Assembly: GCF_024666525.1 (NCBI RefSeq)
Contig: NZ_CP088294.1
Coordinates: forward strand, 744,001 to 808,000
DNA length: 64,000 nucleotides
DNA from: Pseudomonas sp. J452
GTDB lineage: Bacteria; Pseudomonadota; Gammaproteobacteria; Pseudomonadales; Pseudomonadaceae
Direction of reading: 5' to 3'
Made by a program: the position numbers and the translations under genes. The notes beneath the pieces were generated by a model, which was given only the letters and a program-made list of their open reading frames with translations, made no database searches and had not been told where the DNA came from. Shown one piece after another: positions 28,515 through 37,606 of this stretch. Numbering within the stretch: the stretch's first letter is position 1; every line of letters begins with the position of its first letter.

Positions 28515-29045
28515 TTGACCACCATCGTTTCAGTGCGCCGCAACGGCAAAGTCGTCATGGGCGGCGACGGCCAAGTATCGCTCGGCAATACCGTGATGAA
28601 AGGCAACGCCAAGAAAGTCCGGCGCCTCTATCACGGTCAGGTGCTGGCCGGCTTCGCTGGCGCCACCGCCGATGCCTTCACCCTGTTCGAGCGCTTCGAA
28701 GGCCAGTTGGAGAAACACCAGGGCCATCTGGTGCGTGCCGCCGTCGAGCTGGCCAAGGACTGGCGTACCGACCGTAGTCTGAGCCGCCTGGAAGCGATGC
28801 TGGCGGTGGCCAACAAGGATGCCTCGCTGATCATCACCGGCAACGGTGACGTAGTCGAACCCGAGCATGGCCTGATCGCAATGGGCTCCGGCGGCGGCTT
28901 CGCCCAGGCCGCAGCCATGGCCCTGCTGCAGAAAACCGATCTCTCCGCCCGTGAAATCACCGAAACCGCATTGAACATTGCCGGCTCCATCTGTGTCTTC
29001 ACTAACCAGAACCTGACTATCGAAGAAGAAGACTGCGCTGAATAA
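28515..29045 (+). CDS. hslV: ATP-dependent protease subunit HslV
   Basis: A 176-residue proteasome-like peptidase that forms dodecamers capped by HslU. The start is TTG at 28515, giving [12 protein letters not shown], because the catalytic threonine must follow the initiator methionine directly. GGAGA lies 8 bases upstream. A GTG five codons earlier would bury the catalytic Thr. [19 protein letters not shown] and [14 protein letters not shown] are conserved. Confidence 0.96.
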   Translation: MTTIVSVRRNGKVVMGGDGQVSLGNTVMKGNAKKVRRLYHGQVLAGFAGATADAFTLFERFEGQLEKHQGHLVRAAVELAKDWRTDRSLSRLEAMLAVANKDASLIITGNGDVVEPEHGLIAMGSGGGFAQAAAMALLQKTDLSAREITETALNIAGSICVFTNQNLTIEEEDCAE

Positions 29046-29072
29046 GCACGGCTTCTGCTGGAGTAACGCTGC

Positions 29073-30413
29073 ATGTCCATGACGCCCCGCGAGATCGTTT
29101 CCGAGCTCAACCGCCACATCATCGGCCAGGACGACGCCAAGCGCGCCGTGGCCATCGCCCTGCGCAACCGCTGGCGGCGCATGCAGCTGCCGGCCGAGCT
29201 GCGCCAGGAAGTCACGCCGAAGAACATCCTGATGATCGGTCCTACCGGCGTCGGCAAGACCGAGATCGCCCGCCGTCTGGCCAAGCTGGCCAACGCACCG
29301 TTCATCAAGGTGGAAGCGACTAAATTCACCGAAGTCGGCTATGTCGGCCGTGACGTCGAGTCGATCATCCGCGACCTCGCCGACGCCGCCATCAAGCTGC
29401 TGCGCGAGCAGGAGATCGTCCGCGTCCAGCACCGTGCCGAAGACGCCGCCGAGGAGCGCATCCTCGATGCCCTGCTGCCGCCGGCGCGCACTGGTTTCAA
29501 CGAAGACCCAGCACCCAGCCAGGATTCCAACACCCGCCAGCTGTTCCGCAAGCGCCTGCGCGAAGGCCAGCTGGACGACAAGGAAATCGATATCGAGGTT
29601 GCCGAGCAAGCAGCCGGCGTCGAGATCATGACCCCACCCGGCATGGAGGAGATGACCAACCAGCTGCAAAGCCTGTTCGCCAACCTCGGCAAGGGCAAGA
29701 AGAAGAGCCGCAAGCTCAAGGTCAAGGAAGCCCTCAAGCTGGTGCGCGACGAGGAAGCCGCGCGCCTGGTCAACGAGGAAGAACTCAAGGCCAAGGCCCT
29801 GGAAGCGGTGGAACAGAACGGCATCGTATTCATCGACGAAATCGACAAGGTCGCCAAGCGCGGCAATGTCGGCGGCGCCGATGTGTCGCGCGAAGGTGTG
29901 CAGCGCGACCTGCTGCCGCTGATCGAAGGCTGCACGGTCAACACCAAGCTGGGCATGGTCAAGACCGATCACATTCTGTTCATCGCCTCCGGCGCCTTCC
30001 ACCTGAGCAAGCCGAGCGACCTGGTGCCCGAGCTGCAGGGCCGCCTGCCGATCCGCGTCGAGCTCAAGGCCCTGTCGCCCGAAGACTTCGAGCGCATCCT
30101 CACCGAGCCGCACGCCTCGTTGACCGAGCAATACGCCGCGCTGTTGAACACCGAAGGCCTGGGTATCGAGTTCCTCGCCGACGGCATCAAGCGCATCGCC
30201 GAGATCGCCTGGCAGGTCAACGAGAAGACCGAGAACATCGGTGCACGCCGCCTGCACACCCTGCTCGAACGCCTGCTCGAAGAAGTCTCCTTCAGCGCCG
30301 GTGACCTCGCCGGCCAGCAGAACGGCGAACCGATCCGCATCGACGCCGCCTACGTCAACAGCCACCTCGGCGAGCTGGCGCAGAACGAAGACCTGTCGCG
30401 CTATATCCTCTGA
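29073..30413 (+). CDS. hslU: ATP-dependent protease ATPase subunit HslU
   Basis: A 446-residue AAA+ unfoldase that feeds substrates to HslV. Walker A GPTGVGKT is at 56-63, Walker B is at [11 protein letters not shown], and a middle I-domain (about 110-240) is rich in charged residues. The C-terminal LSRYIL tail is the peptide that docks into HslV and opens it. It follows hslV by 27 bp in one operon. Confidence 0.97.
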   Translation: MSMTPREIVSELNRHIIGQDDAKRAVAIALRNRWRRMQLPAELRQEVTPKNILMIGPTGVGKTEIARRLAKLANAPFIKVEATKFTEVGYVGRDVESIIRDLADAAIKLLREQEIVRVQHRAEDAAEERILDALLPPARTGFNEDPAPSQDSNTRQLFRKRLREGQLDDKEIDIEVAEQAAGVEIMTPPGMEEMTNQLQSLFANLGKGKKKSRKLKVKEALKLVRDEEAARLVNEEELKAKALEAVEQNGIVFIDEIDKVAKRGNVGGADVSREGVQRDLLPLIEGCTVNTKLGMVKTDHILFIASGAFHLSKPSDLVPELQGRLPIRVELKALSPEDFERILTEPHASLTEQYAALLNTEGLGIEFLADGIKRIAEIAWQVNEKTENIGARRLHTLLERLLEEVSFSAGDLAGQQNGEPIRIDAAYVNSHLGELAQNEDLSRYIL

Positions 30414-30420
30414 TGGCAGC

Positions 30421-30449
30421 GGGTGGATAATGCCCAGCGTTATCCACCC
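30421..30449. repeat. gggtggataa hairpin after hslU
   Basis: A perfect 10-bp stem (gggtggataa / ttatccaccc) with a nine-base loop, 7 bp after the hslU stop. It has no T tract. A related sequence occurs at 58184-58209, so this is probably a short dispersed palindrome that may reduce read-through into the next gene. Confidence 0.6.
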
Positions 30450-30468
30450 GTTACTCGGAAGCACCGCC

Positions 30469-30840
30469 ATGCGCATGCCCACCGCGATCAAACTGCACAA
30501 GGCGTCGAAGACCCTCGAGCTGCAGTACGACGCACAGAGCTATACCCTGAGCGCCGAATTCCTCCGCGTGCACTCGCCCTCGGCCGAGGTGCAGGGTCAC
30601 GGCAAACCCATCCTGCAAACCGGCAAGCTCGACGTCGGCCTGAGCAGCCTGGAGCCGGCTGGCAACTACGCACTGAAACTGTGCTTCGACGACGGCCATG
30701 ACAGCGGATTGTTCACCTGGGACTATCTTTATCAACTGGCGACCCGCCACGACGAACTCTGGGCCGACTACCTCGCGCAACTGGCCAAGGCCGGAAAAAG
30801 TCGCGATGCGAACGAGTCCATCGTCAAGCTGATGCTCTAG
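30469..30840 (+). CDS. DUF971 (gamma-butyrobetaine hydroxylase-like N-terminal) protein
   Basis: A 123-residue protein of the DUF971 family (LELQYDAQSYTLSAEFLRVHSPSAE, LCFDDGHDSGLFTWDYLYQL). The domain occurs alone in proteobacteria, sometimes linked to iron-sulfur cluster proteins, but its function here is unknown. I chose ATG 30469, with a second ATG two codons on. It sits between hslVU and phaC1, as in P. aeruginosa. Confidence 0.85.
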   Translation: MRMPTAIKLHKASKTLELQYDAQSYTLSAEFLRVHSPSAEVQGHGKPILQTGKLDVGLSSLEPAGNYALKLCFDDGHDSGLFTWDYLYQLATRHDELWADYLAQLAKAGKSRDANESIVKLML

Positions 30841-30970
30841 ATCGCGCCTGCCGTCATACGCGTTACATGGTTAGGGCGCACTTTCTAATGCACCCGGGCA
30901 TACTGCCGCGCGCCGTGCAATCAGGATTAGCGAACTTGCGCAAAAGCAGAAACTCGGGTAACCAAGGAAC

Positions 30971-30986
30971 TGGCAGGTTCCATGCA
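30971..30986 (+). promoter_or_regulatory. Candidate sigma-54 promoter of phaC1
   Basis: TGGCAGG-N4-ATGCA fits the -24/-12 RpoN consensus, with GG and GC at the required spacing. It lies about 120 bp upstream of the phaC1 ATG. RpoN dependence of mcl-PHA synthesis is known in P. aeruginosa, which supports the assignment. No activator site was identified. Confidence 0.6.
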
Positions 30987-31108
30987 TTTGGCAAAGCCAA
31001 ATGTTGAGAAATCGCGGAGAACTTCCGCAACCGGTAACCCGAGCAGTACCAGCCCCTCGCCCTGTGTCAGCGTGCAGGTATTCGTCTCAGGACAATGGAG
31101 CGTCGTAG

Positions 31109-32788
31109 ATGAGCAACAAGAACAACGAAGATTTGAAACAGCAGGCCTCGGAAAGCACCTTGGGTCTCAACCCGGTAATTGGCTTGCGTGGCAAGGACAT
31201 CCTCAGCTCTGCCCGCATGGTGCTCTCCCAGGCACTGAAGCAACCGTTCCACAGCGCCAAACATGCCACCCATTTCGTCTTCGAGCTGAAGAACGTTCTG
31301 CTCGGTCAATCGGAACTGACCCCCGAGGAAGGCGACCGTCGTTTCGCCGACCCGGCCTGGAGTCAGAACCCGCTGTACCGCCGCTACCTGCAGACCTACC
31401 TGGCCTGGCGCAAGGAACTGCATGAGTGGATCGAGGACAGCAACCTCACCGAGCAGGACACCAGCCGCGGTCACTTCGTCATCAACCTGATGACCGAAGC
31501 TATGGCACCGACCAACAGCATGGCCAACCCGGCCGCAGTCAAGCGCTTCTTCGAGACCGGCGGCAAGAGCCTGCTCGACGGCCTGTCGCACCTGGCCAAG
31601 GACATCGTGCACAACGGTGGCATGCCCAGCCAGGTCAACATGGATGCCTTCGAAGTCGGCAAGAACCTCGCCACCAGCGACGGTGCCGTGGTGTTTCGCA
31701 ACGACCTGCTGGAACTGATCCAGTACAAGCCGATCACCGAGCAGGTGCAGGAGCGCCCGCTGCTGGTGGTGCCGCCGCAGATCAACAAGTACTACGTGTT
31801 CGACCTGTCGCAGGAAAAGAGCGTCGCGCGCTTCCTTCTGCGCAACGGCATCCAGACCTTCGTGGTCAGCTGGCGCAACCCGACCAAGGCCCAGCGCGAG
31901 TGGGGCCTGTCGAGCTACATCGAGGCGCTCAAGGAAGCCATCGAGGTGGTCCTGTCGATCACCGGCAGCAAGGACGTGAACATGCTCGGCGCCTGCTCCG
32001 GCGGCCTGACCACCGCCTCCCTGCTCGGCCACTATGCCGCCATCGGCGAGCAGAAGGTGCATGCCCTGACCCTGCTGGTCAGCGTGCTCGACACCAAACT
32101 GGACACCCAGGTCGCGCTGTTCGCCGACGAAAAAACCCTCGAGGCTGCCAAGCGCCGTTCCTACCAGTCCGGCGTACTGGAAGGCAGCGACATGGCCAAG
32201 GTGTTCGCCTGGATGCGTCCGAACGACCTGATCTGGAACTACTGGGTCAACAACTACCTGCTCGGCAACGAGCCGCCGGTGTTCGATATCCTCTACTGGA
32301 ACAACGACACCACGCGCCTGCCGGCCGCCCTGCACGGCGAATTCATCGAGATGTTCAAGACCAACCCGCTGACTCGCGCCGGTGCGCTGGAAGTCTGCGG
32401 TACGCCGATCGACCTCAAGCAGGTCACCTGCGACCTGTTCTGCCTGGCCGGCACCACCGACCACATCACCCCGTGGGACGCTTGCTACAAGTCGGCGCAC
32501 CTGTTCGGCGGCAAGGTTGACTTCGTGCTATCCAACAGCGGGCATATCCAGAGCATTCTCAACCCGCCAGGCAACCCCAAGGCCCGCTACATGACCAACA
32601 CCGAGATGCCGCTTGACCCGCGCGCCTGGCAGGCCAGCGCGACCAAGCACGCTGACTCCTGGTGGCTGCACTGGCAGACCTGGCTGGCCGATCGCTCGGG
32701 CAAACTGAAGAAGTCGCCTAGCAGCCTCGGTAACAAGGCTTATCAGCCTGGCGAAGCAGCGCCCGGCACTTATGTACACGAGCGCTAA
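31109..32788 (+). CDS. phaC1: Class II polyhydroxyalkanoate synthase 1
   Basis: A 559-residue granule-associated enzyme that polymerises (R)-3-hydroxyacyl-CoA into medium-chain-length PHA. The lipase-box cysteine is Cys296 (GACSGG) and the partners are Asp451 (TTDHITPWD region) and His479 (NSGHIQS). These are the same numbers known for P. oleovorans PhaC1. ATG start with GGAG upstream. It is the first gene of the pha operon, about 200 bp before phaZ. Confidence 0.97.
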   Translation: MSNKNNEDLKQQASESTLGLNPVIGLRGKDILSSARMVLSQALKQPFHSAKHATHFVFELKNVLLGQSELTPEEGDRRFADPAWSQNPLYRRYLQTYLAWRKELHEWIEDSNLTEQDTSRGHFVINLMTEAMAPTNSMANPAAVKRFFETGGKSLLDGLSHLAKDIVHNGGMPSQVNMDAFEVGKNLATSDGAVVFRNDLLELIQYKPITEQVQERPLLVVPPQINKYYVFDLSQEKSVARFLLRNGIQTFVVSWRNPTKAQREWGLSSYIEALKEAIEVVLSITGSKDVNMLGACSGGLTTASLLGHYAAIGEQKVHALTLLVSVLDTKLDTQVALFADEKTLEAAKRRSYQSGVLEGSDMAKVFAWMRPNDLIWNYWVNNYLLGNEPPVFDILYWNNDTTRLPAALHGEFIEMFKTNPLTRAGALEVCGTPIDLKQVTCDLFCLAGTTDHITPWDACYKSAHLFGGKVDFVLSNSGHIQSILNPPGNPKARYMTNTEMPLDPRAWQASATKHADSWWLHWQTWLADRSGKLKKSPSSLGNKAYQPGEAAPGTYVHER

Positions 32789-32880
32789 GCATTTGCTGCA
32801 CGCCATTACCAACAACAGCACCACTTGCACCGCTGCACCTTGCGCAGTACTGCCCGCGGCACCTGGAAGTGCCGCTCACC

Positions 32881-32904
32881 GCTCCGGCGCCGTATGGCCG
32901 GAGC
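32881..32904 (+). repeat. Intercistronic hairpin between phaC1 and phaZ
   Basis: An 8-bp perfect stem (gctccggc / gccggagc) with an eight-base loop in the 200-bp phaC1-phaZ space. It has no T tract. It may attenuate or stabilise transcripts so that phaC1 is expressed differently from phaZ. Confidence 0.4.
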
Positions 32905-32988
32905 AGTGCCTGCCCACCCTCCCGGTGGGTCACTGGAGAGCCGCGTTGGATGTCGGCTCGCCACGGATCAAACCATAGGGCTCAGCGC

Positions 32989-33846
32989 ATGCCGCAACCT
33001 TTCGCATTCCGTACCATCGAACTGGATGGCCAAACCATCCGCACGGCGGTCCGTCCCGGCAACAGCAAGCTCACGCCATTGCTGATCTTCAACGGCATTG
33101 GCGCCAACCTCGAGTTGGTCATGCCTTTCGTCCAGGCCCTCGACCCGGAACTGGAAGTCATCGCCTTCGATGTGCCCGGCGTCGGCGGCTCGTCGACACC
33201 GAACACGCCTTATCGCTTCCCCGGTCTGGCCAAGCTGGCCGCACGCATGCTCGACTACCTGGACTACGGCCAGGTCAACGCCATCGGCGTGTCCTGGGGT
33301 GGCGCACTGGCCCAGCAGTTTGCCCACGACTATCCCGAGCGCTGCAAGAAGCTGGTGCTGGCCGCCACCTCCGCAGGCGCCGTAATGGTGCCCGGCAAGC
33401 CCAAGGTGCTCTGGCGCATGGCCAGCCCGCGCCGCTATATCCAGCCGTCGTACGGCGTGCATATCGCCCCGGATATCTACGGCGGCGCCTTCCGTCGCGA
33501 CCCCAAGCTAGCCCTGGCGCACGCCAGCAAGGTCCGCTCGGGCGGCAAGATGGGCTACTACTGGCAGCTGTTCGCCGGCCTCGGCTGGACCAGCATCCAT
33601 TGGCTACATCGAATCAAGCAGCCTACGCTGGTACTGGCCGGCGATGACGACCCGCTGATTCCGCTGGTCAACATGCGTCTGCTGGCGTGGCGCATCCCCA
33701 ACTCGGAATTCCACATCATCGACGATGGCCACCTGTTCCTGGTGACCCGTGCCGAGGCCGTGGCGCCGATCATCATGAAGTTCCTCGAGGAAGAACGGCG
33801 ACGCGCCGTGATGCACCCGCAACCCACGCCTATTCGCGGTCACTGA
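32989..33846 (+). CDS. phaZ: Intracellular PHA depolymerase
   Basis: A 285-residue alpha/beta hydrolase that releases 3-hydroxyacids from mcl-PHA granules. The triad is Ser102 (GVSWGG), Asp221 (AGDDDPL) and His248 (DDGHLF), numbers identical to those reported for P. putida PhaZ. The start MPQPFAFRTIEL was chosen over longer in-frame readings because it matches the family. It lies between the two synthase genes. Confidence 0.96.
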   Translation: MPQPFAFRTIELDGQTIRTAVRPGNSKLTPLLIFNGIGANLELVMPFVQALDPELEVIAFDVPGVGGSSTPNTPYRFPGLAKLAARMLDYLDYGQVNAIGVSWGGALAQQFAHDYPERCKKLVLAATSAGAVMVPGKPKVLWRMASPRRYIQPSYGVHIAPDIYGGAFRRDPKLALAHASKVRSGGKMGYYWQLFAGLGWTSIHWLHRIKQPTLVLAGDDDPLIPLVNMRLLAWRIPNSEFHIIDDGHLFLVTRAEAVAPIIMKFLEEERRRAVMHPQPTPIRGH

Positions 33847-34002
33847 TCGCACAACTGTAGTGCTGCCCCGGCAGGCTTGCCCCCACACAGGGCCCCGCCG
33901 GACTAAACGGATGTTCGCGCGGCAGTCTGGAATGCCTTCCGGCGCGCCTTGGTACAAGCCTTGCTGTCATTAGCGTGACAGTTTGACGACGGAGCCTGCC
34001 CC

Positions 34003-35685
34003 ATGCGTGAAAAGACTGCACCGGGATCCTTGCCGGTACCCGCAAACTTCATGAACGCGCAAAGTGCCATGGTTGGCCTGCGCGGCCGTGACCTGTTCTC
34101 CACCCTGCGCACCCTGGCCTTCCAGGGCTTGCGCCAGCCCGTGCACAGCGCTCGCCACGCCCTTGCGTTCGGCAAACAGCTCGGCCGTGTGATGCTGGGT
34201 GACACGCTGCACAAACCCAACCCGCAGGACGCCCGTTTCAGCGATCCGACCTGGCAGCTCAACCCGTTCTACAGCCGTAGCCTGCAGGCCTACCTGACCT
34301 GGCAGAAACAGCTCAAGGCATGGATCGACGAGAGCGACCTGTCGCCGGATGACCGCACCCGCGCGCACTTCCTGTTCTCGCTGCTCAACGACGCCATCGC
34401 CCCCTCCAACAGCCTGCTCAATCCGCAGGCGATCAAGGAGCTGTTCAATACCGGTGGCAGCAGCGTGCTGCGCGGTGCGCGGCATATGCTCGACGACCTG
34501 CTGCACAACAGCGGGCTGCCCAGCCAGGTCAGCAAGCAGGCCTTCGAGGTCGGCCGCAACCTGGCCACCACCAACGGCGCTGTGGTGTTCCGCAGTGAAA
34601 TGCTGGAGCTGATTCACTACAAGCCGATGAGCGAAAAGCAGTTCGCCACGCCGCTGCTGATCGTCCCGCCGCAGATCAACAAGTACTACATTTTCGATCT
34701 CAGCCCGGAAAAGAGCTTCATCCAGTACTGCCTGAAGAATGACCTGCAGACCTTCGCCATCAGCTGGCGCAACCCGGACGCGCGCCATCGCGAGTGGGGC
34801 CTGTCGAGCTACGTGCAGGCCCTCGAAGAAGCCAGCGAAGTGTGCCGCGCGATTACCGGCAGCAAAGAGGTCAACCTGATCGGCGCCTGCGCCGGCGGCC
34901 TGACCATCGCGGCCCTGCAAGGCCACCTGCAGGCCAAGAAACAGCTGCGCAAGATCGGCTGCGCCACTTACCTGGTCAGCCTGCTGGACAGCCAGGTCGA
35001 CAGCCCGGCAATGCTGTTCGCCGATGAACAAACCCTGGAGTCGGCCAAGCGCCGCTCCTACCAGAGCGGCGTGCTGGATGGCCGCGACATGGCCCGGGTG
35101 TTCGCCTGGATGCGCCCCAATGACCTGATCTGGAACTACTGGGTCAACAACTACCTGCTCGGCAAGGAGCCGCCAGCGTTCGACATCCTGTTCTGGAACA
35201 ACGACAACACCCGCCTGCCGGCGGCCCTGCACGGCGACCTGCTGGAACTGTTCAAGCACAACCCGCTGACCCGCAGCGGCGCCATGGAAATTTGCGGCAC
35301 CCCCATCGACATGAGCAAGGTCAACCTGGACAGCTTCAGTGTGGCCGGCATCAACGACCACATCACGCCCTGGGAGTCGGTGTATCGCTCGGCCTTGCTG
35401 CTGGGCGGCAGCAGTCGCTTCGTACTGTCCAACAGCGGGCATATCCAGAGCATCCTCAACCCGCCGGGCAACCCCAAAGCCACCTTCATGGAAAACGGCA
35501 AGCTCAGCTCCGATCACCGCGCCTGGTACTACGACGCGAAGAAACTTGAAGGCAGCTGGTGGCCCGCGTGGCTGGAGTGGATTCAGCAGCGCTCGGGTGA
35601 GCGGCGCGAGACCCAGGTCGCCATCGGCAACAGCAAGTACCCCGCCATGGAAGCCGCACCCGGCACCTATGTGCATATACGCTGA
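34003..35685 (+). CDS. phaC2: Class II polyhydroxyalkanoate synthase 2
   Basis: A 560-residue paralogue of PhaC1 with Cys296 (GACAGG), Asp452 and His480 as the triad. The two synthases are clearly similar along their full length, with the N-terminal part differing most. The second synthase is typical of Pseudomonas phaC1ZC2D loci and may differ in substrate preference. ATG start with GGAG upstream. Confidence 0.97.
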   Translation: MREKTAPGSLPVPANFMNAQSAMVGLRGRDLFSTLRTLAFQGLRQPVHSARHALAFGKQLGRVMLGDTLHKPNPQDARFSDPTWQLNPFYSRSLQAYLTWQKQLKAWIDESDLSPDDRTRAHFLFSLLNDAIAPSNSLLNPQAIKELFNTGGSSVLRGARHMLDDLLHNSGLPSQVSKQAFEVGRNLATTNGAVVFRSEMLELIHYKPMSEKQFATPLLIVPPQINKYYIFDLSPEKSFIQYCLKNDLQTFAISWRNPDARHREWGLSSYVQALEEASEVCRAITGSKEVNLIGACAGGLTIAALQGHLQAKKQLRKIGCATYLVSLLDSQVDSPAMLFADEQTLESAKRRSYQSGVLDGRDMARVFAWMRPNDLIWNYWVNNYLLGKEPPAFDILFWNNDNTRLPAALHGDLLELFKHNPLTRSGAMEICGTPIDMSKVNLDSFSVAGINDHITPWESVYRSALLLGGSSRFVLSNSGHIQSILNPPGNPKATFMENGKLSSDHRAWYYDAKKLEGSWWPAWLEWIQQRSGERRETQVAIGNSKYPAMEAAPGTYVHIR

Positions 35686-35700
35686 AGCACAGTGAAAACG

Positions 35701-35725
35701 ACTGGCCGGGCAGCGCTCGGCCGGT
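35701..35725 (+). repeat. Hairpin between phaC2 and phaD
   Basis: A stem of actggccg / cggccggt, with one G-U pair, and a nine-base loop, 15 bp after the phaC2 stop. A T-rich end is lacking, so termination would be partial at best. Confidence 0.35.
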
Positions 35726-35762
35726 TATCGTCGAAGCCCCGCGGCCATAAAATGCTCATGGA

Positions 35763-36377
35763 ATGAAGACTCGCGACCGCATACTCGAATGCGCCCTGAC
35801 CCTGTTCAACCAGGAGGGCGAACCCAACGTCTCCACCCTCGAAATCGCCAATGAAATGGGCATCAGCCCAGGCAATCTGTATTACCACTTCCATGGCAAG
35901 GAGCCGGTGATTCTGGAGCTGTTCGAGCGCTTCCAGAACGATATGGCGCCGCTGCTGGATCCGCCGCTGGATGTCGAACTGGGCGCCGAGGACTACTGGC
36001 TGTTCCTGCACCTGATCGTCGAACGCCTGGCGCAGTACCGCTTCTTCTTCCAGGACCTGTCCAACCTGGCCGGACGCCTGCCCAAGCTGGCCCGCGGCAT
36101 TCGCCAGTGGCTCAACCAGCTCAAGCGCACCCTGGCCACCCTGCTGGCCCGCCTCAAGGCCGAAGGCCAGCTGCTCAGCGAAACCCAGTCTCTCGGTCAA
36201 CTGGTCGAGCAGATCACCCTGACTCTGCTGTTCTCCCTCGACTACCAGCGCATCGTCGGTGCCGATGGTGAAGTGCGCCTGGTGGTCTACCAGATCATGA
36301 TGCTGGTCGCGCCCCACCTCACCCCAGGCTCACGCCACGCCGCCGAACATATCGCCCAGCGCTACCTGCAAGCCTGA
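35763..36377 (+). CDS. phaD: TetR-family PHA regulator
   Basis: A 204-residue TetR-type protein with the HTH at about 24-45 (VSTLEIANEMGISPGNLYYH) and an all-helical ligand domain. In P. putida PhaD activates phaC1 and phaI, probably sensing a fatty-acid metabolite. It is the last gene of the plus-strand pha operon. Its terminator region has been split by the integrase remnant. Confidence 0.94.
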   Translation: MKTRDRILECALTLFNQEGEPNVSTLEIANEMGISPGNLYYHFHGKEPVILELFERFQNDMAPLLDPPLDVELGAEDYWLFLHLIVERLAQYRFFFQDLSNLAGRLPKLARGIRQWLNQLKRTLATLLARLKAEGQLLSETQSLGQLVEQITLTLLFSLDYQRIVGADGEVRLVVYQIMMLVAPHLTPGSRHAAEHIAQRYLQA

Positions 36378-36380
36378 AAT

Positions 36381-36406
36381 GCAAACGCCCGGCACTAGGC
36401 CGGGCG
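36381..36406. repeat. Left 26-bp direct repeat (candidate attachment site)
   Basis: A 26-bp copy of the terminator core (cgcccggc, loop actag, gccgggcg), 3 bp after the phaD stop. It is identical to 37560-37585. Here the right arm is cut off (ctatc instead of tttg), so the terminator is incomplete. Confidence 0.75.
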
Positions 36407-36458
36407 CTATCAAGCTAGAAGCCCTGCAGTTGCTAACTGCCCCTACTAAATCAACAGT

Positions 36459-36485
36459 CTGTTCCCACACTTATTCCCACACTTT
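36459..36485. repeat. Left arm-type repeat pair (GTTCCCACACTT x2)
   Basis: Two tandem copies of a TTCCCACACTT unit near the left end of the element. The 27-bp block matches 37427-37453 with a single base difference. It is a candidate arm-type integrase or excisionase binding site. Confidence 0.6.
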
Positions 36486-36824
36486 GGCGTTGCGTGCCCC
36501 ATCGGTTTGGGGTTGGTCATAGCCTAGGATCAGCCAGCCGACCAGCTCCCCAGATACCAGGGCAGCACCAGCTCGCCTACGGTACTGCGACTGCAATACC
36601 CCATCACCATGCCACCCCCAGCGGCTCCAGCAGCGCACGCAGGGTTAATCCATGCCAGCGCCAGCAGATCAGCCGGCATGCTTCCTGCGACCTCTTGGGC
36701 GGCCTCGCCATGCGGGCAGAAAATAGCGGTCGCGCGCGCGCGCGAGATACCACTGCCCAGAGGTTCGGGTGCTCCAGCGGGGGAACGCTGCGCCGATGCG
36801 CCGCTGGTGTTTGGCGCTGCGCCG

Positions 36825-37397
36825 TTACTGTTTGGCGCAATGGCGCAAGCATATCCATGCGCTGCGCCATTGCGCTGGGGGGTTACGTACTTCGTCAGCG
36901 GTACGGGTTTTGTCGGCCCATATGGGTTGCAGCACTTTTAGGACGTGCTCGGTCTGAATATCAGTGGCAGCCAGCTTGCCCAGCACGGGGAAGGCGTAAC
37001 GCTCCATTTTTGAGCGCCAGCCTTGCAGCCATTCCGCCGACCATTGCGCGCCATGGGCGGCGATGTAGTCCGTGGTCAGTTTCTCGAAGGTGACGCTGCG
37101 GGCCAGTCGCTGGCGCTGGGCTTCTTGCTGGCGCTCCCGCTCAGCATCACGGGCGGCCATGGGGTCAGTACCGGAAGCCATCAAACGGCGCTGCTCAGCC
37201 ACAGCCAGGCGGGCGGCTTTAAGGCTGATCTCGGGATAGCTCCCCAAGCCCATATCGCGGCGTTTACCCGCGAACTGATAGCGCAACACCCAGGACTTGC
37301 CGCCTGCCGCTTTCACAACAAGCCGCAAGCCGTCGCCGTCTTCATAGCTGCCAGGCTCGCTCAGGTTTTCCACTTGCTTGGGGTTTAGCTTTGCCAC
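36825..37397 (-). pseudogene. Truncated P4-type tyrosine integrase
   Basis: From a GTG at 37397 the reading AKLNPKQVENL, then GLRLVVKAAGGKSWVLRYQF and MGLGSYPEISLKAAR, is the DUF4102 arm-binding domain of P4-like integrases. A core-binding SAM-like domain follows (VTFEKLTTDYIAAHGAQW). After EVRN near codon 170 the sequence loses family resemblance and stops within 20 codons. The whole catalytic domain with the Arg-His-Arg-Tyr residues is missing, so it cannot recombine DNA. It is a deletion relic. Confidence 0.88.
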
Positions 37398-37410
37398 ATC
37401 GCCCTCCACG

Positions 37411-37453
37411 GGTGTGGGAACGGCATCTGTTCCCACACTTGTTCCCACACTTT
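37411..37453 (-). repeat. Right arm-type repeats in the integrase leader
   Basis: One inverted (ggtgtgggaac) and two direct copies of GTTCCCACACTT lie just upstream of the integrase start. The direct pair duplicates the block at 36459-36485. They are probably integrase arm sites that also overlap its promoter. Confidence 0.6.
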
Positions 37454-37559
37454 CGCCCCGGATGGTGGCTTATTTGAGTGGGCATCAGTGGACGGATAAT
37501 AGGCTGCAAGCCTCGTAGAATCTAGGCTCAACCGGAAAGCAGTGGAAGGCACCAGAAAC

Positions 37560-37590
37560 GCAAACGCCCGGCACTAGGCCGGGCGTTTGT
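37560..37590. terminator. phaF terminator and right direct repeat
   Basis: A perfect 12-bp stem (caaacgcccggc / gccgggcgtttg) with a five-base loop, 17 bp beyond the phaF stop, with T-rich flanks on the minus strand. Bases 37560-37585 repeat the sequence after phaD exactly. Before the insertion this was probably the common terminator of the two convergent pha operons. Confidence 0.85.
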
Positions 37591-37606
37591 GGTGCTGAGC
37601 GGAAAC

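Larger units (their letters stand above)
36407..37585. mobile_element. Remnant of an integrase-bearing element between phaD and phaF
   Basis: About 1.18 kb bounded by 26-bp direct repeats. It contains a truncated tyrosine integrase, two 27-bp near-identical direct repeats near its ends (36459-36485 and 37427-37453, each a tandem of GTTCCCACACTT) and a 12-bp inverted repeat at 36836-36874. From 36486 to 36824 I see only broken reading frames. Precise loss would restore one intact phaD/phaF terminator. I read it as the deleted relic of a genomic island or satellite phage. Confidence 0.75.

Noticed and set aside
36604..36870. 88-codon open frame inside the pha integrase remnant
   Set aside because: No motif, no ribosome site, and it overlaps the broken integrase end and an inverted repeat. 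It looks like debris.
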